64,000 bases of DNA from Dermanyssus gallinae (GCA_003439945.1 QVRM01002478.1:1-64000); one strand, 5' to 3'; shown: positions 12,062 to 23,553, numbered from the stretch's first letter. Program-made: numbers and translations. The notes: a model not told the origin generated them from the letters alone.

Positions 12062-12646
12062 CTAGCCTTTCAACAGAGCGTCCTGATGTGTAACCATACA
12101 CCGTTCCCACGCGTCGGCTTTGCCCGGTTGTTCAGCCCTACTAATCAAGGCTTTGGCTGTCGGTAACATTCTGTCATTGAGATCCGCTACAGTGTCGACT
12201 TGGAAACCCACCGTGAACATCCATTCCTCGGCAAAGTGGTCGGCGACAGTTGTCCGCGTGTCGCTGTCCAATCGCGTCAAGTTAGCGCAGAACTCGTTGA
12301 GAGATTTCAGCCGAAACTTGCGATCGTATGGCAGCGTCATACACATGACCCACAGAGACGCTTTGCTCTGATCGGGTTCGGACGTTTGCAGATTCTCGAC
12401 AGTTTCGGTCATACGACGGCTCATCTCCTTATCGTAGCCTCGAAAGCTTAGCATCTTGCCACTTTGGTCTCGGAACAGGCGCGGAAATTTCTGTTGTACT
12501 ATTCTCTCGGACTCGACACTCAAGTTGACCGCCTTGGCGCAGTTCTGCGGACGATGCTGGTTATACCGCGTCCGCATTCCAGCGCCTCTCCGACTGCAGT
12601 GTGCAGAGTTACACAGCATCATCACGAGGAGCACAATTGGTGCCAT
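12062..12646 (-). CDS. secreted four-cysteine protein, family member 2
   Basis: A 194-residue frame from the Met at 12,646. A hydrophobic signal peptide spans residues 1-17 (MAPIVLLVMMLCNSAHC). Mature cysteines lie at 36, 102, 120 and 183, with sequons at Asn41 and Asn122. The upstream extension to 12,739 is poorly hydrophobic and is probably 5' leader, although it is partly conserved with the copy at 43,133. The closest relative is that block B gene, which shares the same start and signal sequence, so this pair predates or accompanies the block duplication. No known domain is recognised. Four cysteines would allow two disulfides in a small helical extracellular protein. Overlapping plus-strand frames are shadows. 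Confidence 0.75.
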   Translation of the reverse strand: MAPIVLLVMMLCNSAHCSRRGAGMRTRYNQHRPQNCAKAVNLSVESERIVQQKFPRLFRDQSGKMLSFRGYDKEMSRRMTETVENLQTSEPDQSKASLWVMCMTLPYDRKFRLKSLNEFCANLTRLDSDTRTTVADHFAEEWMFTVGFQVDTVADLNDRMLPTAKALISRAEQPGKADAWERCMVTHQDALLKG

Positions 12647-12997
12647 CAGCCTCTCTGAGATAGTATAGACTAAGCTCAGCAGATCCGAAAGACGCAGCTG
12701 CTTTGAACAGTGCGTTGTAGTGTCTGACGTGTCAGGCATGTCCTTCGTTCGTGTCGTTCTTGGCTTTTGTCTCGGGCAAATCTTGGGTAAACGCTATCTG
12801 ACTTCGTTGGAGGACGACGGACGGAAAAGTATCCAGGTAGAGTGTGCGGCTTGCTCAAATAGACATGGGCAGAAGAGAACGCACTGTGGCTGCAAAACCT
12901 TGTGCTCCCCTCCACATGCTGTTCTCGGCCGGACAATGGTAAACAAGGGGTCACGGCAACAAGCGAACACACTACACGATACCTGAATACTATTAAA

Positions 12998-13002
<5 letters not shown>

Positions 13003-13050
<48 letters not shown>
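13003..13050. repeat. (TA)n microsatellite
   Basis: An uninterrupted TA run upstream of family gene 2, in the same relative position as the TA runs upstream of the genes at 9,821 and 43,133. Confidence 0.9.
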
Positions 13051-13053
<3 letters not shown>

Positions 13054-13129
13054 GTTGTTAAGGTTGAGTCTGAATCAACACCTGCATTGTTTCCTCAAGG
13101 TGATGACTGTGCTGCTACCACTTCTACCG

Positions 13130-14832
13130 CCGTCATGAATCTAGTCTAGCCTCTCATCAAAGCGTCCTGGTGTGTAATCATGCACCATTCCCACGCGTCG
13201 GCTTTGTCTGGTTATTCGGCCCTACTAGGAATACAACATTGAATTTATTCAATAATTGCATATTTGCACACTGAGGCAGTGCCCGTCTAAAAAAATAATT
13301 TAAAATCGCCTCCCGGTGAGTTCGCCTGCTCCTCCTCCGCGACGGACCCAGCTCTTGTGGTCCCGGTGCGCCCGGAAGACCCGTAGGATACCCTGCATGG
13401 CCAGGACGGTTAGGTCGATCAGGTTTTTCTTCGATAACCCGAGAGTCAGGAGATCCTTCACCGACTCGGGCTCCCAGACACCGGTCATCGACACGGTGAT
13501 GGACCCGAATCGGTGGGGAAGCGAGCTGGGAAGTTGATCCCTGACCCCAGGTATATCGTATTTCCTGATTTTATCCCGTCTGGCCAATGCAAGGTCTCTT
13601 GAGGGGCCGCAGACCTCGGCGTCCAAGACCCAGACCCTCGTAGGTGTTGTTATGACGAGGTCTGGTCTCCGAGCCGGTGCGGCGGGTCTTCGGAAGGTGC
13701 GCTCTCGTTCCACCTGCATTCCTTTAGCACGGAGTAGGCGGGTGACTCGCTCACATATGTCATCGTGTCGCTTGATTATAGGGCGATGGGTGTGATCGCA
13801 CACTTGAGCGATGTGGGCCAGCGTCTCGACAGCGTTGCACCCATGACGACAAAATTTGTCGTACCCGGGGCGACCCCTTGCGAGTCTGGCACGCGTTGGT
13901 AGTGCGTTGATCCTTAACTTAATCAGGTTTATGTACTCCCTACCGGATAGGTAAGGAGTACCCTTGACCCAGTCATTTGTAAAAGGGGTTAGGTGAGTGT
14001 CTTTTAGGTGAGCCCCATCGACTGTGTTATGTAGTGTACGAGACCAGTACTCGGTCTCGTGTGCGGCGTCTTCAATGGTCGTGTCATCGAACACACAGAG
14101 AGCGCTGGTTTTCGCCAGCTCCTTTCTGTGATAATCGGTCGACAGCAGCCATTAAGTGCCTATGTGGGATGATCTGTTCAGGGCAGTGAGGCGGGAGAGG
14201 CGAAGTCTGAAAATTAGTGTACGGAGACAGAGGATGTCCAGACCGCCGTGTGAGATGTGCGCGTATAGGAAGGCGTTTGGCACGCTGTTTTCGAGTTTGA
14301 GCCACTGCAACTTCACCGTTCGCCTGATCTCACAGTCTAGTTCTAGGAGGAATTTTTGAGACGGTCGGGGACCAGCGACCAGTTTATAGAGAATTTTCGG
14401 GATAAGGAATTGTTTCAGTATTGTTAAGCGTTGCTGGGGTTTATGGGGAGCTGATGTTAGTCTGCCGAGTAGTTCTAGGAGGGTGACCTTGGCCGTGTCG
14501 ACTCTGCCATTACTGTCGAACTCGATGCCGAGGTATCTCCATCGAGCGCATATACCCTTGGCTGGCAATTGCCTCCCTCCAACGGAGAATTCGGGGGTTG
14601 ACTGAAAAAGGCTCTTCTTCACCCGGCCATCATAAAGATGCGAGATCGTAAAGCTCTTATCAGTGTTGATTTCAAGGCCTCTTTCTTTAAGTAAGGGGAA
14701 AGTAAGGAAAGAAAGAAATCAAGGTCTTGGCTGCTGGTACCGTTTTGATATTGAGATCCGCTACAGTATCGATTCGGAAACCCACCGTCTCCATCCACTC
14801 TTCAACAAACGCATCGGCGACAGTTTCGAACG
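13130..14832 (-). pseudogene. secreted-family pseudogene split by an R2-like insertion
   Basis: The C-terminal coding remnant at 13,130-13,229 and a more N-terminal remnant at 14,725-14,832 are contiguous in block B (44,900-45,110) but here are separated by 1.5 kb of R2-like DNA. The rest of the gene is also gone. The sequence jumps from GCGACAGTTT to CGAACGGTGCG, skipping about 440 bp present in B, at a short shared CAGTTTCG-like microhomology. It is non-functional. Confidence 0.7.
13230..14724 (-). mobile_element. R2-clade non-LTR retrotransposon, 5' truncated
   Basis: One frame, interrupted by a single TAA at 14,152-14,154, encodes the C-terminal part of an R2-type ORF. It begins in the late reverse transcriptase (LLKERGLEINTDKSF, then RWRYLGIEFDSNGR). 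It continues through the R2-type CCHC zinc finger (CRHGC, then ETLAHIAQVC) and the restriction-like endonuclease (KRHDD, RRPDLVI, VWVLDAEV). R2 elements reverse-transcribe their RNA at a nick made by this endonuclease, classically in 28S rDNA. Here the target is a pseudogene of the secreted family, and block B has an empty site. Upstream RT motifs are lost by 5' truncation, so this copy cannot move by itself. Confidence 0.85.
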
Positions 14833-15169
14833 GTGCGTGGTGATGTTTGTCGTGTCAGGCACGCCCCTCCATGGGTGTCGTATTTGGCTGTTGTTCGCAA
14901 ATCTTGGGTGAACACTCTTAGTCACGGCCAGGCGTGAACAGTGTGTGCGTAAAGTGCGTATGCTACGCGCATTCTACATACATAAATACTACATATATAC
15001 TGACAATCACAATGACAATCCAAAACAGGACGGCGTGGCCAGTTACACGGTGAAGGCGTGTAGGCGCGGAAACCTGTAAAAACGCAGACATTGCTGAATC
15101 AACAGCAGATCTCAATGTTGGCGCAGAAAAATTGCGAATTTAGATTGTGTTGCTGTATGACTCTCGCAG

Positions 15170-15329
15170 GGTGCCCAAGCCAGTGAGTGCCTACCTGTTG
15201 GATGTCGTCACTATCCTTAGAGAGATCCTGTGGCAGCAACTGTATGCCACAGAGGATTGCGAAAGCTTACATCTGGACGCTGAATCAAAGTTTGGAAAAC
15301 TTTTGGTGCTGGAGATGTTTGTAGACTGA
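15170..15329 (+). CDS. candidate terminal exon of an unknown gene
   Basis: An open frame follows a plausible splice acceptor (GACTCTCGCAG). It encodes about 53 residues from VPKPVSAYLLD to LLVLEMFVD and ends in TGA. The same exon, acceptor and stop are kept in block B at 45,877-46,036 with amino-acid changes but no stop or indel. The composition resembles a real helical protein rather than a shadow frame. I found no upstream partner exons and do not recognise the product. It could equally be a fragment of a transposon or pseudogene. Confidence 0.35.
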
Positions 15330-15459
15330 ATATACAGAATCCAGCTAATTAAGCTAGAGTTTATTACCTTTTATTTGTTAGTTAATTGGAAGTTGGACAT
15401 ACAAGTATTGCCCTGCATACTGCGACAAAAATTGATGATATCCTCCTGGAAATAGATTA

Positions 15460-15561
15460 GTTGAAGAGCGTAGGCATTCCCTACAGGTTATCAAAGCAAG
15501 TAAGGCACAAAGAGTATAGTACTGTGTATGTGTAGTGTATAAAGTCATTATAAGTATGCTC

Positions 15562-15605
<44 letters not shown>

Positions 15606-15700
15606 GAGCATACTAATAATGCCTTTTATGCACATAAAAATGGATTCTCTTTGTGCCTGTCTCGCCTATATAACCTGTAGGGAATGTCTACGCCTAAAAG
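15460..15700. mobile_element. fold-back element with (AT)n core
   Basis: Left arm about 15,468-15,566 and right arm about 15,603-15,693 are imperfect inverse complements. They share GCATTCCCTACAGGTTAT, GGCACAAAGAG and AGTATGCTCTTC, and surround a TA run at 15,567-15,602. Block B has the same arms at 46,198-46,296 and 47,574-47,662, with a mariner sitting in the TA core. It is probably a hairpin MITE; no target-site duplication was resolved. Confidence 0.6.
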
Positions 15701-16109
15701 CTAAAAGCTTAAAGACTCACTACAGTAAGCCGTTTGCAAGATCCAGCAGGCTTTCAACTGGAGACTATAAGAGCCGCTCAGATAAAATGTGACTCAAAAG
15801 ATTGCCACACATCATTTAGCAGAAAATTACGCCCCGGTAGCTCCTTTAGAAATCGAAATTACAATATCCTTAATTAGATTGCAGACGTTGCTCATAAATT
15901 ATTTCGGATTCTAAGAATGCGTTTAAGAAGTAGAAAAATTCCCGGAACAACATGTGTGCATGAGTAAGGGGTTACTACTACATAAAGATTTGTGCTTTGT
16001 GCAGGTAATTGTATTCTCCCCAATTAAATCATTTTGTTGCAGTGGGTTATACATGTATAGACGTATGCATGTGCATACAGACGTAGGCACATTTATCAGT
16101 GTAAAGGAC

Positions 16110-16745
16110 GAGGCCCGCTAGCAAGCCTTTGTTTATGATGAAGCATCTAGCATCTGGATCTATCGTCTATGAAGAAAACTTAAATGATCTGTCAAACTTT
16201 AACTTGCTTAACTATACCACCAGGAAGCCGCCATTACATTGGGATCTTTGTAGATTTGTCGATATTCAATGAGCATTGCATCGCAGCCGATGACGTCATT
16301 TATGGCGACCCTGTCGACGCGTTTGGGAAGTAGGAACCCTCACTTTTATTACGTGGCACACCTTCAAACAAGCTCAAGTGAGCAACGCATTCGCCGCAGA
16401 GTTATGGTCATAGATGTCCTGCATCAAAAAGACAAACAATTTTACGCGCCTGAGCGTAAAGACACCGGGCGTACTTACGCCAGTGGGGTTGACATGTGGT
16501 TTCATAACAAAACTGGAACCGTTTAAAAGTACTTGGCCTACCTACCGCCGTCATGCGTGCGTTTTGTGAAAGCGGCCTCTGAGTGGCCTTTCGATGCTTA
16601 GCAAAGTTTAGCGGGATGTACCTCCCTGTAAGAGAGTCGTCCGCATCTGTTGCTGTCCTTCGTAGCAGTGGACACAACCTGTCTTGGTGTGGGTCGAAGT
16701 CTTCTGAAAGGGAAGATGAGTAGTACGCTGGTATGTAAGGCGGAA
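16110..16745. other. segment present only in block A
   Basis: Flanking sequence is contiguous in block B at about 48,088, so roughly 635 bp were either inserted here or deleted there. It has moderately open frames (16,269-16,526 plus) but no recognised domain or terminal repeats. Confidence 0.5.
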
Positions 16746-17930
16746 TCGCGGGGTAATCGATTTGATTGAGAACTATTTGGTGATGTCAAGGTGGCCTTCG
16801 TCATCGCGTTTTATTAACTTATTATCTAACTAAAATTTATAAACGTCTACCGATGTTATTGTTAGCCTTAACAATTAGGCTTTACAATCTGGTGTAACTA
16901 TTATATAATATAACGGAATAGTAATTTCGTTGTTCAATAGCACTACGATCTATATAGATCTACTACATAGATAACTGCGTATATGTAGTTTATTTATATG
17001 CAAAATGTGTACTGAAAAAAGTAGAACATTACGCAAAAATACTATTGCGGCAAAGGCTTGTGGGTGAGATAAACACATTTCTCAAAAATACTTTAGAAAT
17101 CATTACTTGTTTTGTCCTTGAATCCTGACCTTGGGAGAACTCTATAAATTAACTTTTTGATGTACACATAATCATAAGAATAGTTAAAGAACGACACCAT
17201 ACAACTTTTTAATTTAGCAGTGAGAAAATACCTTATATTTTCTTCTAGCTTATTTATGCAGTAAGAACGATTTCGGCAAAACATAGAATAAATATAGGCA
17301 CTATCTGCTTGCTAAATGTAGTGAACATTTTGTACAAAGATGGTATCTGCCATATCATTTTTTTTATTAAATGTTACTCTTTGCGTATATAGCGGTTAAA
17401 ATATTCGTCACGTATATGTTTAAAATGCAAATATAAATATTGTGCACTTTAAATGTATTATCTGGTAAAGGCTGGCTTCTAGATTCAGAAATAAATTTCC
17501 TTAGACTAAAATCATGCCATGTATCATGAATTCTCCCTAAATTAGATAAAATTCGTATGAGATTTGAAAAAATAACAGTCTGATGGCATTATGAGATACA
17601 TACCATCCAAGCACGGTACTTGTAAAATGATATCATACGCAGAGAGTGAAAACTTTAAAGGTTGCTTAACTACCATGGTTTATTGCATGTCTTGGGTAGC
17701 CATACGTTACCTTTAGTTTAAACAGGTATTTGTCGTTTTCCTATGCAGGACACAAGTTAATTATACTAAGTAAATAGATCTCCTACGAGAGTACTACGTG
17801 TAGAGCTCTTAAACGAATAGCTAAGTCTGTATTGCTATATACATGTCTTAAAATTATACCTTTGAGACGAAACACCTGACCATTTCTTCCTTCTGGTGCT
17901 GCCACGACTCACTGCTTGTACCGTTCTAGA
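16746..17930. other. non-coding duplicated DNA
   Basis: AT-rich DNA matching 48,090-49,440 of block B with many small indels. No gene recognised. Confidence 0.5.
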
Positions 17931-17934
17931 AGTT

Positions 17935-18420
17935 CAGCAATACGTTCCAATGTGCAATCAAACATCATTCCCACGGGTCAGATTTGTTTGACTCGATATT
18001 CCGAATTAGGATTTTGGCTCTTGGTGAAGTCTTCGCGTTTTTCTCAGCAGCATGCTCTACTACCGTGAGGTATAGGAGGAGGAGGCGGCGGCGGCGTATA
18101 CACGCGTATCGTATATATATATATATATATATATATATTTCAGCCGAGAGACACGTGCGGTTGGCACCCTCATGGACACGCCCAACAGCGGCACGTTGCC
18201 CTGATTGTCTTCAAGCGTTGGCAGCGTTTCGAGCCTGTCAGTGCCGCAAAGGTTTCTAGCAGATTTAGAGTGGGCGCGCGCAGCGTAAGCTTATCCTTTC
18301 ATTTTTGTCACAATGTGAACGCTTGCTGATCTGTCGAATTTTCGTCACTTGTCATTTAGGTTGGCCACCTTACCGCACTTCTGCGGACAATACGGGCTGT
18401 ACAGGCTCTAGAGGTTAGCA
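17935..18420 (-). pseudogene. decayed member of the secreted four-cysteine family
   Basis: Minus-strand fragments match the family ends. Near 17,940-18,030, AKILIRNIESNKSDPWE aligns with AKALISRTEQVDKADAWE. Near 18,375-18,400, LYSPYCPQKCGKVANL aligns with the region around the first mature cysteine. Stops interrupt the frame, and the middle is replaced by a (GGA/GGC)n run and a TA tract. The equivalent in block B is equally broken, so decay preceded the duplication. Confidence 0.55.
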
Positions 18421-18689
18421 TGATTCTGGCCGATAGAGCTCGAACGTCCAGCTCCGCACCGCATCCACACAAGCTGAATCAGTTTTGCGGCCTTCCCGTC
18501 TGACAGCGTTCGTTTAGCATTGTTTGAAACGGCGCTGTCACTTCTAACGGCAACTGTAGGTCTGTCGCAGGTAATGGTGTCAGAGCATTTAGGTCTTGCG
18601 TAAATAAGGTCATGATTTGGCCAGCGGCAAATGGACGATACGCCGAATGCTTTGTTTAGACATAGAGGAGATGCATGGGAGCGGCAGTA

Positions 18690-18790
18690 AATAGGTGGTC
18701 ACGCAAGGAGCCGAACCCGCCAAACGACACGTGCAAACAATGCCTGGCAGCAAACTATTTTACGGTCCCGCGCCGTAAATATCTTTGTCA
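18690..18790 (-). mobile_element. possible tRNA-derived SINE fragment
   Basis: The minus strand contains GGCGGGTTCGGCTCC, a B-box-like motif in a GC-rich stretch that contrasts with the AT-rich surroundings. It repeats in block B at about 50,236-50,338. No terminal duplication seen. Confidence 0.3.
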
Positions 18791-18795
18791 CGTTA

Positions 18796-18824
18796 TATAT
18801 ATATATATATAGATATATACATAT

Positions 18825-18921
<97 letters not shown>

Positions 18922-18950
18922 TATATATATAGTATATATATATATCTATA

Positions 18951-18995
<45 letters not shown>
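18796..18995. repeat. long interrupted (TA)n microsatellite
   Basis: About 200 bp of TA repeats with small interruptions. The tyrosine/isoleucine open frames here are artefacts. Block B has a shorter version at 50,340-50,379. Confidence 0.95.
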
Positions 18996-18996
<1 letters not shown>

Positions 18997-19657
18997 ACAT
19001 GCGACAAATAACGGTAAACAGTAATATCATTAATTTGATAGATTGGATCGCCGGGTAAACTTGTAAAGAATGGACTTTACTGGGTAAGCTCACTCAGGCT
19101 CACTCATGCCTCACTGAGGTAGTCGGTTGTGTGTATGATGGTCTCATATATTTATTGTGCGTTAGATATAGGATACAGTTTTTTAAGTGAAAATGTACTG
19201 GCGATGTGTCTCATTTTGTGCCATCGCTATTGTACAGATGCCAAATATGCGACTTACATTGACTCTGGTTAACTCTGAGCTGCTGAAAAGATTAAAGGCA
19301 GCTTTCTGGAGCGAGTGAATTTGCGATGTCATATAGAGAAACACTCCCTCAACCTAATGGCGGTAACAAACTTTTTAATATGGTGAGATGTTTAGTGATT
19401 TTTAATTTACGCATTTTTATTTTGACGGATCCGACGACTACAAGAGTCCAACACTCATCGCATACTTAGTATATCCGGTGTATCTGTCGCCGCCTCGAGA
19501 CGTTGCCTCAGTCGATGAATCCAGTATTACGCGAAGTAAAGTCCGAGCGTAATTCAGAGTTTCCCAGATAGCTCGTGTGGAGGTTTTGACTGCCTTAAGA
19601 CCAAACGACTAAACGAACCTTGGTAGACACTGTGATTAGATTTGTATATGTATATAC

Positions 19658-19922
19658 AGGGTGTTATGTAAAAAGTGGTACTTCTTTCGAGGTTTGATAG
19701 AGCTCGGCAAGAAAATAATTTTTCCCAATGGGCGGAAGCCAAGAAAACGTTTTGTTTAGGAGTGAGGATGAAATTTAGAAAAGTCGTTATTCTGCCTTAT
19801 TTTCTCCTACATAGTTGTACAAAATCTACGTTTGCGGGAGAACCAGTCAACGCATGAAGCAACCGATCATACCAGTGTGTTCGGCGGAAAATTTTGCATA
19901 ACCTAAATGACACCTTACTAAC
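19658..19922 (+). mobile_element. CAGGGTG-start interspersed repeat, truncated copy
   Basis: It starts TA-CAGGGTGTTATG and shares GAGGTTTGATAGA, TCGTTATTCTGCCTTATT and ACAAAATCTACGTTTGCGGG with the array at 29,700-31,341. It is cut off by the fold-back LINE at 19,934. The TA-flanked CAGGGTG terminus suggests a Tc1/mariner-type MITE (inference). Confidence 0.55.
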
Positions 19923-19933
19923 CTTTGTACTTG

Positions 19934-20203
19934 TATACTTTGTACGCTGTTGCCTGTCAGATAAGTAGTCTTCAAGTATGTCGTATTTTGTCTTGCATAG
20001 CCCCAACGCCCTCAATTCATTTATTAATCTTATCCGATCTACATAATCAAAAGCTTTCTGTAAATCAAGAAAGACCAGACAAACTTGTTTTTTCTTCTCT
20101 ATCATTGCCCCAATGAAGTTTCGAACTTCAATCATTGCGTCTTCAGTACTTCGCCCTTCCCTAAATCCGAATTGTCCCGGACAGAGAATGTCATTTTTTT
20201 CAA
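19934..20203 (-). repeat. inverted copy of the start of the adjacent LINE
   Basis: This 270-bp arm is the inverse complement of 20,232-20,501 with only a 28-bp spacer (20,204-20,231). In translation it repeats the same reverse-transcriptase segment (QKAFDYVDRIRLINEL) on the opposite strand. The arms look essentially identical. Confidence 0.9.
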
Positions 20204-20227
20204 GTTTTTCAACTAACCTAACCTAAT

Positions 20228-21632
20228 TTCATTGAAAAAAATGACATTCTCTGTCCGGGACAATTCGGATTTAGGGAAGGGCGAAGTACTGAAGACGCAA
20301 TGATTGAAGTTCGAAACTTCATTGGGGCAATGATAGAGAAGAAAAAACAAGTTTGTCTGGTCTTTCTTGATTTACAGAAAGCTTTTGATTATGTAGATCG
20401 GATAAGATTAATAAATGAATTGAGGGCGTTGGGGCTATGCAAGACAAAATACGACATACTTGAAGACTACTTATCTGACAGGCAACAGCGTACAAAGTAT
20501 AAGGAACGTTTGAGTAAACCTGCTTTTGTTAATCACGGCGTACTTCAGGGTTCCGTTCTGGGACCAACACTGTTTAATATATACATTAACAATATACACT
20601 CATTTTGTAATGATGTGAAAATTGTTCAGTTCGCGGATGATACATGCATTCTTATTGAGAGTGATATCAGAAATGAGCTAATAGAAAAGGTAACAAGTAC
20701 TATGGCGAGGATTAATCTCTAGTTGCAAATCAACAATCTATGTCTCAATGTAAAGAAGACGAAAATTATGAAAATCAAGATGGGGTACGCTGCTGAACCA
20801 CCACTTAACATTACCTGCCACTCATGTGCTTCCTTAGGTTGTTATGCTAATACGAAAGTCGAAAACCTGCCGTTAAACGGATGTAATGATACCAGGCTGT
20901 ACTTCGGCTCTGTTGCCGGCTCGAGCTTAGTTCCTGAGGCAAACTGCAATTGTCCGATAATTGGTGAGGTACACGACTATAAATACATTGGTCTGACGTT
21001 CCAGAATAACATCAAATGGGAAATTCATATTAAACATATGATAAACAAACTTAGGACAGGTGCTTTACTTTTGCATAAGTTACGACATATTGCCTCCCTT
21101 GAATTTAAGAAAAACGTGTATTATGCATTTATTTTTTCACACTTAAAATATGGTGTTTTGTTATATGGTGCTTCATTTAAGTCGAATGTCGAACCAATAG
21201 TAACTCTTCAGAAAAGATGCATACGAAATGTATTTGGATTGGCCTAAAGGACATCCACTGAGGACATATGGAGAGATAAAAATATATTGCACTTTTATGG
21301 AATATACATATATAGCATTCTGACACACTATAGCAGGAACCGTACCCCTTTTGGAGCTACTTCTAATCATGCTTATCCTACCAGAAGTGCTGTAAACAAT
21401 GTTGTAACACACCCATATACAAGACTTGTGACAACATATTCCATGCTCAGTTATCGCCTGGTAAACATAAATGCCAGATTGCCTCATCTGTTTAGATGTG
21501 TATTAGAATTATCTACAAATGAATGCAAGACCAAACTTTAACAACATATTTGTTTAATTTCGCCGAATGTATTAAAATCATGTGTATTTGGATGAGTTTT
21601 TCAACACATTTAAAACATAAATAAAAAAAAAA
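20228..21632 (+). mobile_element. Jockey/CR1-like non-LTR retrotransposon, 5' truncated
   Basis: A single frame runs to 21,541 with only two internal stops (TAG 20,720-20,722 and TAA 21,245-21,247). It encodes reverse transcriptase: QFGFREGRST, FLDLQKAFDYV, GVLQGSVLGPTLFNIYINNI, catalytic FADD, then the thumb (KYIGLTFQNNIKW). The enzyme primes reverse transcription on nicked target DNA. The endonuclease and the first RT motifs are missing. The 3' end is an A-rich tail at about 21,616-21,632. Block B lacks it. The exact clade (Jockey, CR1 or Daphne) is not resolved here. Confidence 0.85.
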
Positions 21633-21639
21633 TGACCAA

Positions 21640-22609
21640 ACACCGTTATGCAATATGAAGGATGTTGACACACTCACAAGAGCGGGCAGACACGGGCGAT
21701 AGCCTTTTCTGCAAAATTACCTGAATAGTTATAATTGTTTGAATTTATGTAATCATGGAAATTACAAGCTCAATGAAGAATTATTGAACTTAAATAATTT
21801 TGCCGTCCGGAGAAGACGGTCCCATAAAAAAAAAATATGTATATATATTTATATATTTATTTGGGTGGGTAAATGCAGGTACGCACTGTTTCTACTAATA
21901 GCGCGTGTTCCCCCTGGTTGGCGACCACATGTTCGGCGCGCCTACCATACCACCCGTACCACTAATAACTAACTGCTCGTATGCATGATAGTCGCGGGCC
22001 TGACCTCTCAAGGACACATAAAGCTTTTGTTGCATGAACACCCAAAACAAGGGCTCACTAGGGTTTACGGTTCTGGGGAGGCTTGGCCTAGAACCTCCTT
22101 CTGTTTTTTTTTCTCTACCTTAACTCTGACTCCCTACCGCCCCAGCCAGACCTCGGTCAGAATCCGGGCTAAGGGGTTGTTCAGACCCCCCAAAGATAGC
22201 CAAAATGATCCAAGCTTCCACGGACTGCACGGCGGAGATCAGATCCGCTCATCGTCTATAAGGAATTACTATACAGAGAATAAGCATTGCTTAAGAAGCT
22301 CTGTGCGGGTACCGCCTTGCACTCGCAATGAGCGTGTCCCACAAGAGCACAATTCCGAACCGGGGGGGGGGGGGGGGTTAGAGTGTCAGAGTCTCACACT
22401 GGGTATTGTTGGTTGCTATCACCCATCGTGCATTATGCTTTTTCCAAATTTTCCATATAACAAACAAATAACTAGCAACCACAGCAACAGTAACGATCAA
22501 TTAATCCGCTCTAATCTGTAATTCGCTCTCTTTCTCCCCTATGCCGCTCACATTAGTTAGTCGCGTTTTATCATCGCTGTCAAGTTTTTTTTCTAATGTA
22601 AAACAGTAC
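21640..22609. other. non-coding, with a SINE-related stretch
   Basis: From about 21,862 this matches 58,025 onward. A G run at about 22,363-22,377 is followed by GAGTCTCACACTGGG and GTGCATTATGC, related to the SINE at 2,275. In block B this interval is intron of the phosphodiesterase gene. No coding exon here. Confidence 0.5.
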
Positions 22610-22706
22610 CTTACAAATGAGGTATGCAACCTCACGAACGTTGTCAAAATCTTGTCTGGTCGTTGAGATCAAAAGCTGTTGAGAGCATATCCACCGCCAA
22701 GGAGAC
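22610..22706 (-). pseudogene. PDE2-like exon with 2-nt frameshifting deletion
   Basis: Homologous to 59,157-59,255 with the same splice sites, but 97 nt instead of 99. Where B reads GACCAGACAAAAGATTTT, A reads GACCAGACAAGATTTT. The frame then runs into TGA just after DLNDQT. Confidence 0.85.
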
Positions 22707-23553
22707 CTAGAACAAGACGACACAAAAAGATAACAATAAATTTAAGTTTATATATACAAATATGTATATCCCCGGGTTGAGCAGCGCTGTAGCGCATTGC
22801 TGCCGACAAGGCGACTGGGTGACAACAGTATCTAGCCCTAAATAGACCTCACTGCGGATAGTAAATTAGTTCTGTCCTGTCTACACCGCTTTGCTAATGG
22901 GATTCATGGCTCTTGCTCTTTGTATTGCCCTCCTATTGCGACCTGAATAGATAGACGTGTACAACCATGGCAGTTGCACACCTGACTATAACGTGGTCCA
23001 GGTGGGGATACCACCTAACAAAAGCAGAAGGATCTTTTCTCTAAAAGTGGTTGTTCACTGCTGAGACGTCTAAATTTAGCTTACTCAAGACTAGCGCTCT
23101 GACGCCGTCCTACGAAGTAAAACGATCCCAATGAGCGAATCTAAAGGGGAATCAAAATCACACAACCCCGCTCGAAAGGACATGTCGAGCAAATAGATTT
23201 TGAGCGCCCCAAACGCCAGGAACGTGAAGATCTCTACTGACAAGATAGAATCGCCGTAGTTAAAACCAGGTCAGGTGTCTCCTAACGCTAAAGTCCAGCT
23301 ATTGTAGACCATGAAATCGGCAAAAAATGGATGGAACTATTTACAGATACTAGTAATTATCTATAAAGTATTAGCACGATAGTTATTGTATACGGCTAAT
23401 GCGTAACGCATATACTCAAGGCTAACGAGCAACGGAAAGGCGCTGCATTTTAGTTTAGTCAGAATAATAAATTAGATAATTTGCTATGATTCGATATGTG
23501 CAATCGGCATTTTTTGCCGCCATAACGATCTTAATGAAAACGAATGCACTTAC

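Noticed and set aside
12120..12986. Plus-strand frames opposite secreted-family members (also 43,307-43,742)
   Set aside because: Antisense shadows; only the minus frames have signal peptides and conserved cysteines.
18699..19093. Long open frames rich in Tyr-Ile repeats (also at 15,378-15,792, 23,486-23,866, 50,173-50,409, 54,632-54,865, 55,682-56,058 and 57,786-58,091)
   Set aside because: They are translations of (TA)n microsatellites, open in several frames on both strands, with no protein-like flanks.
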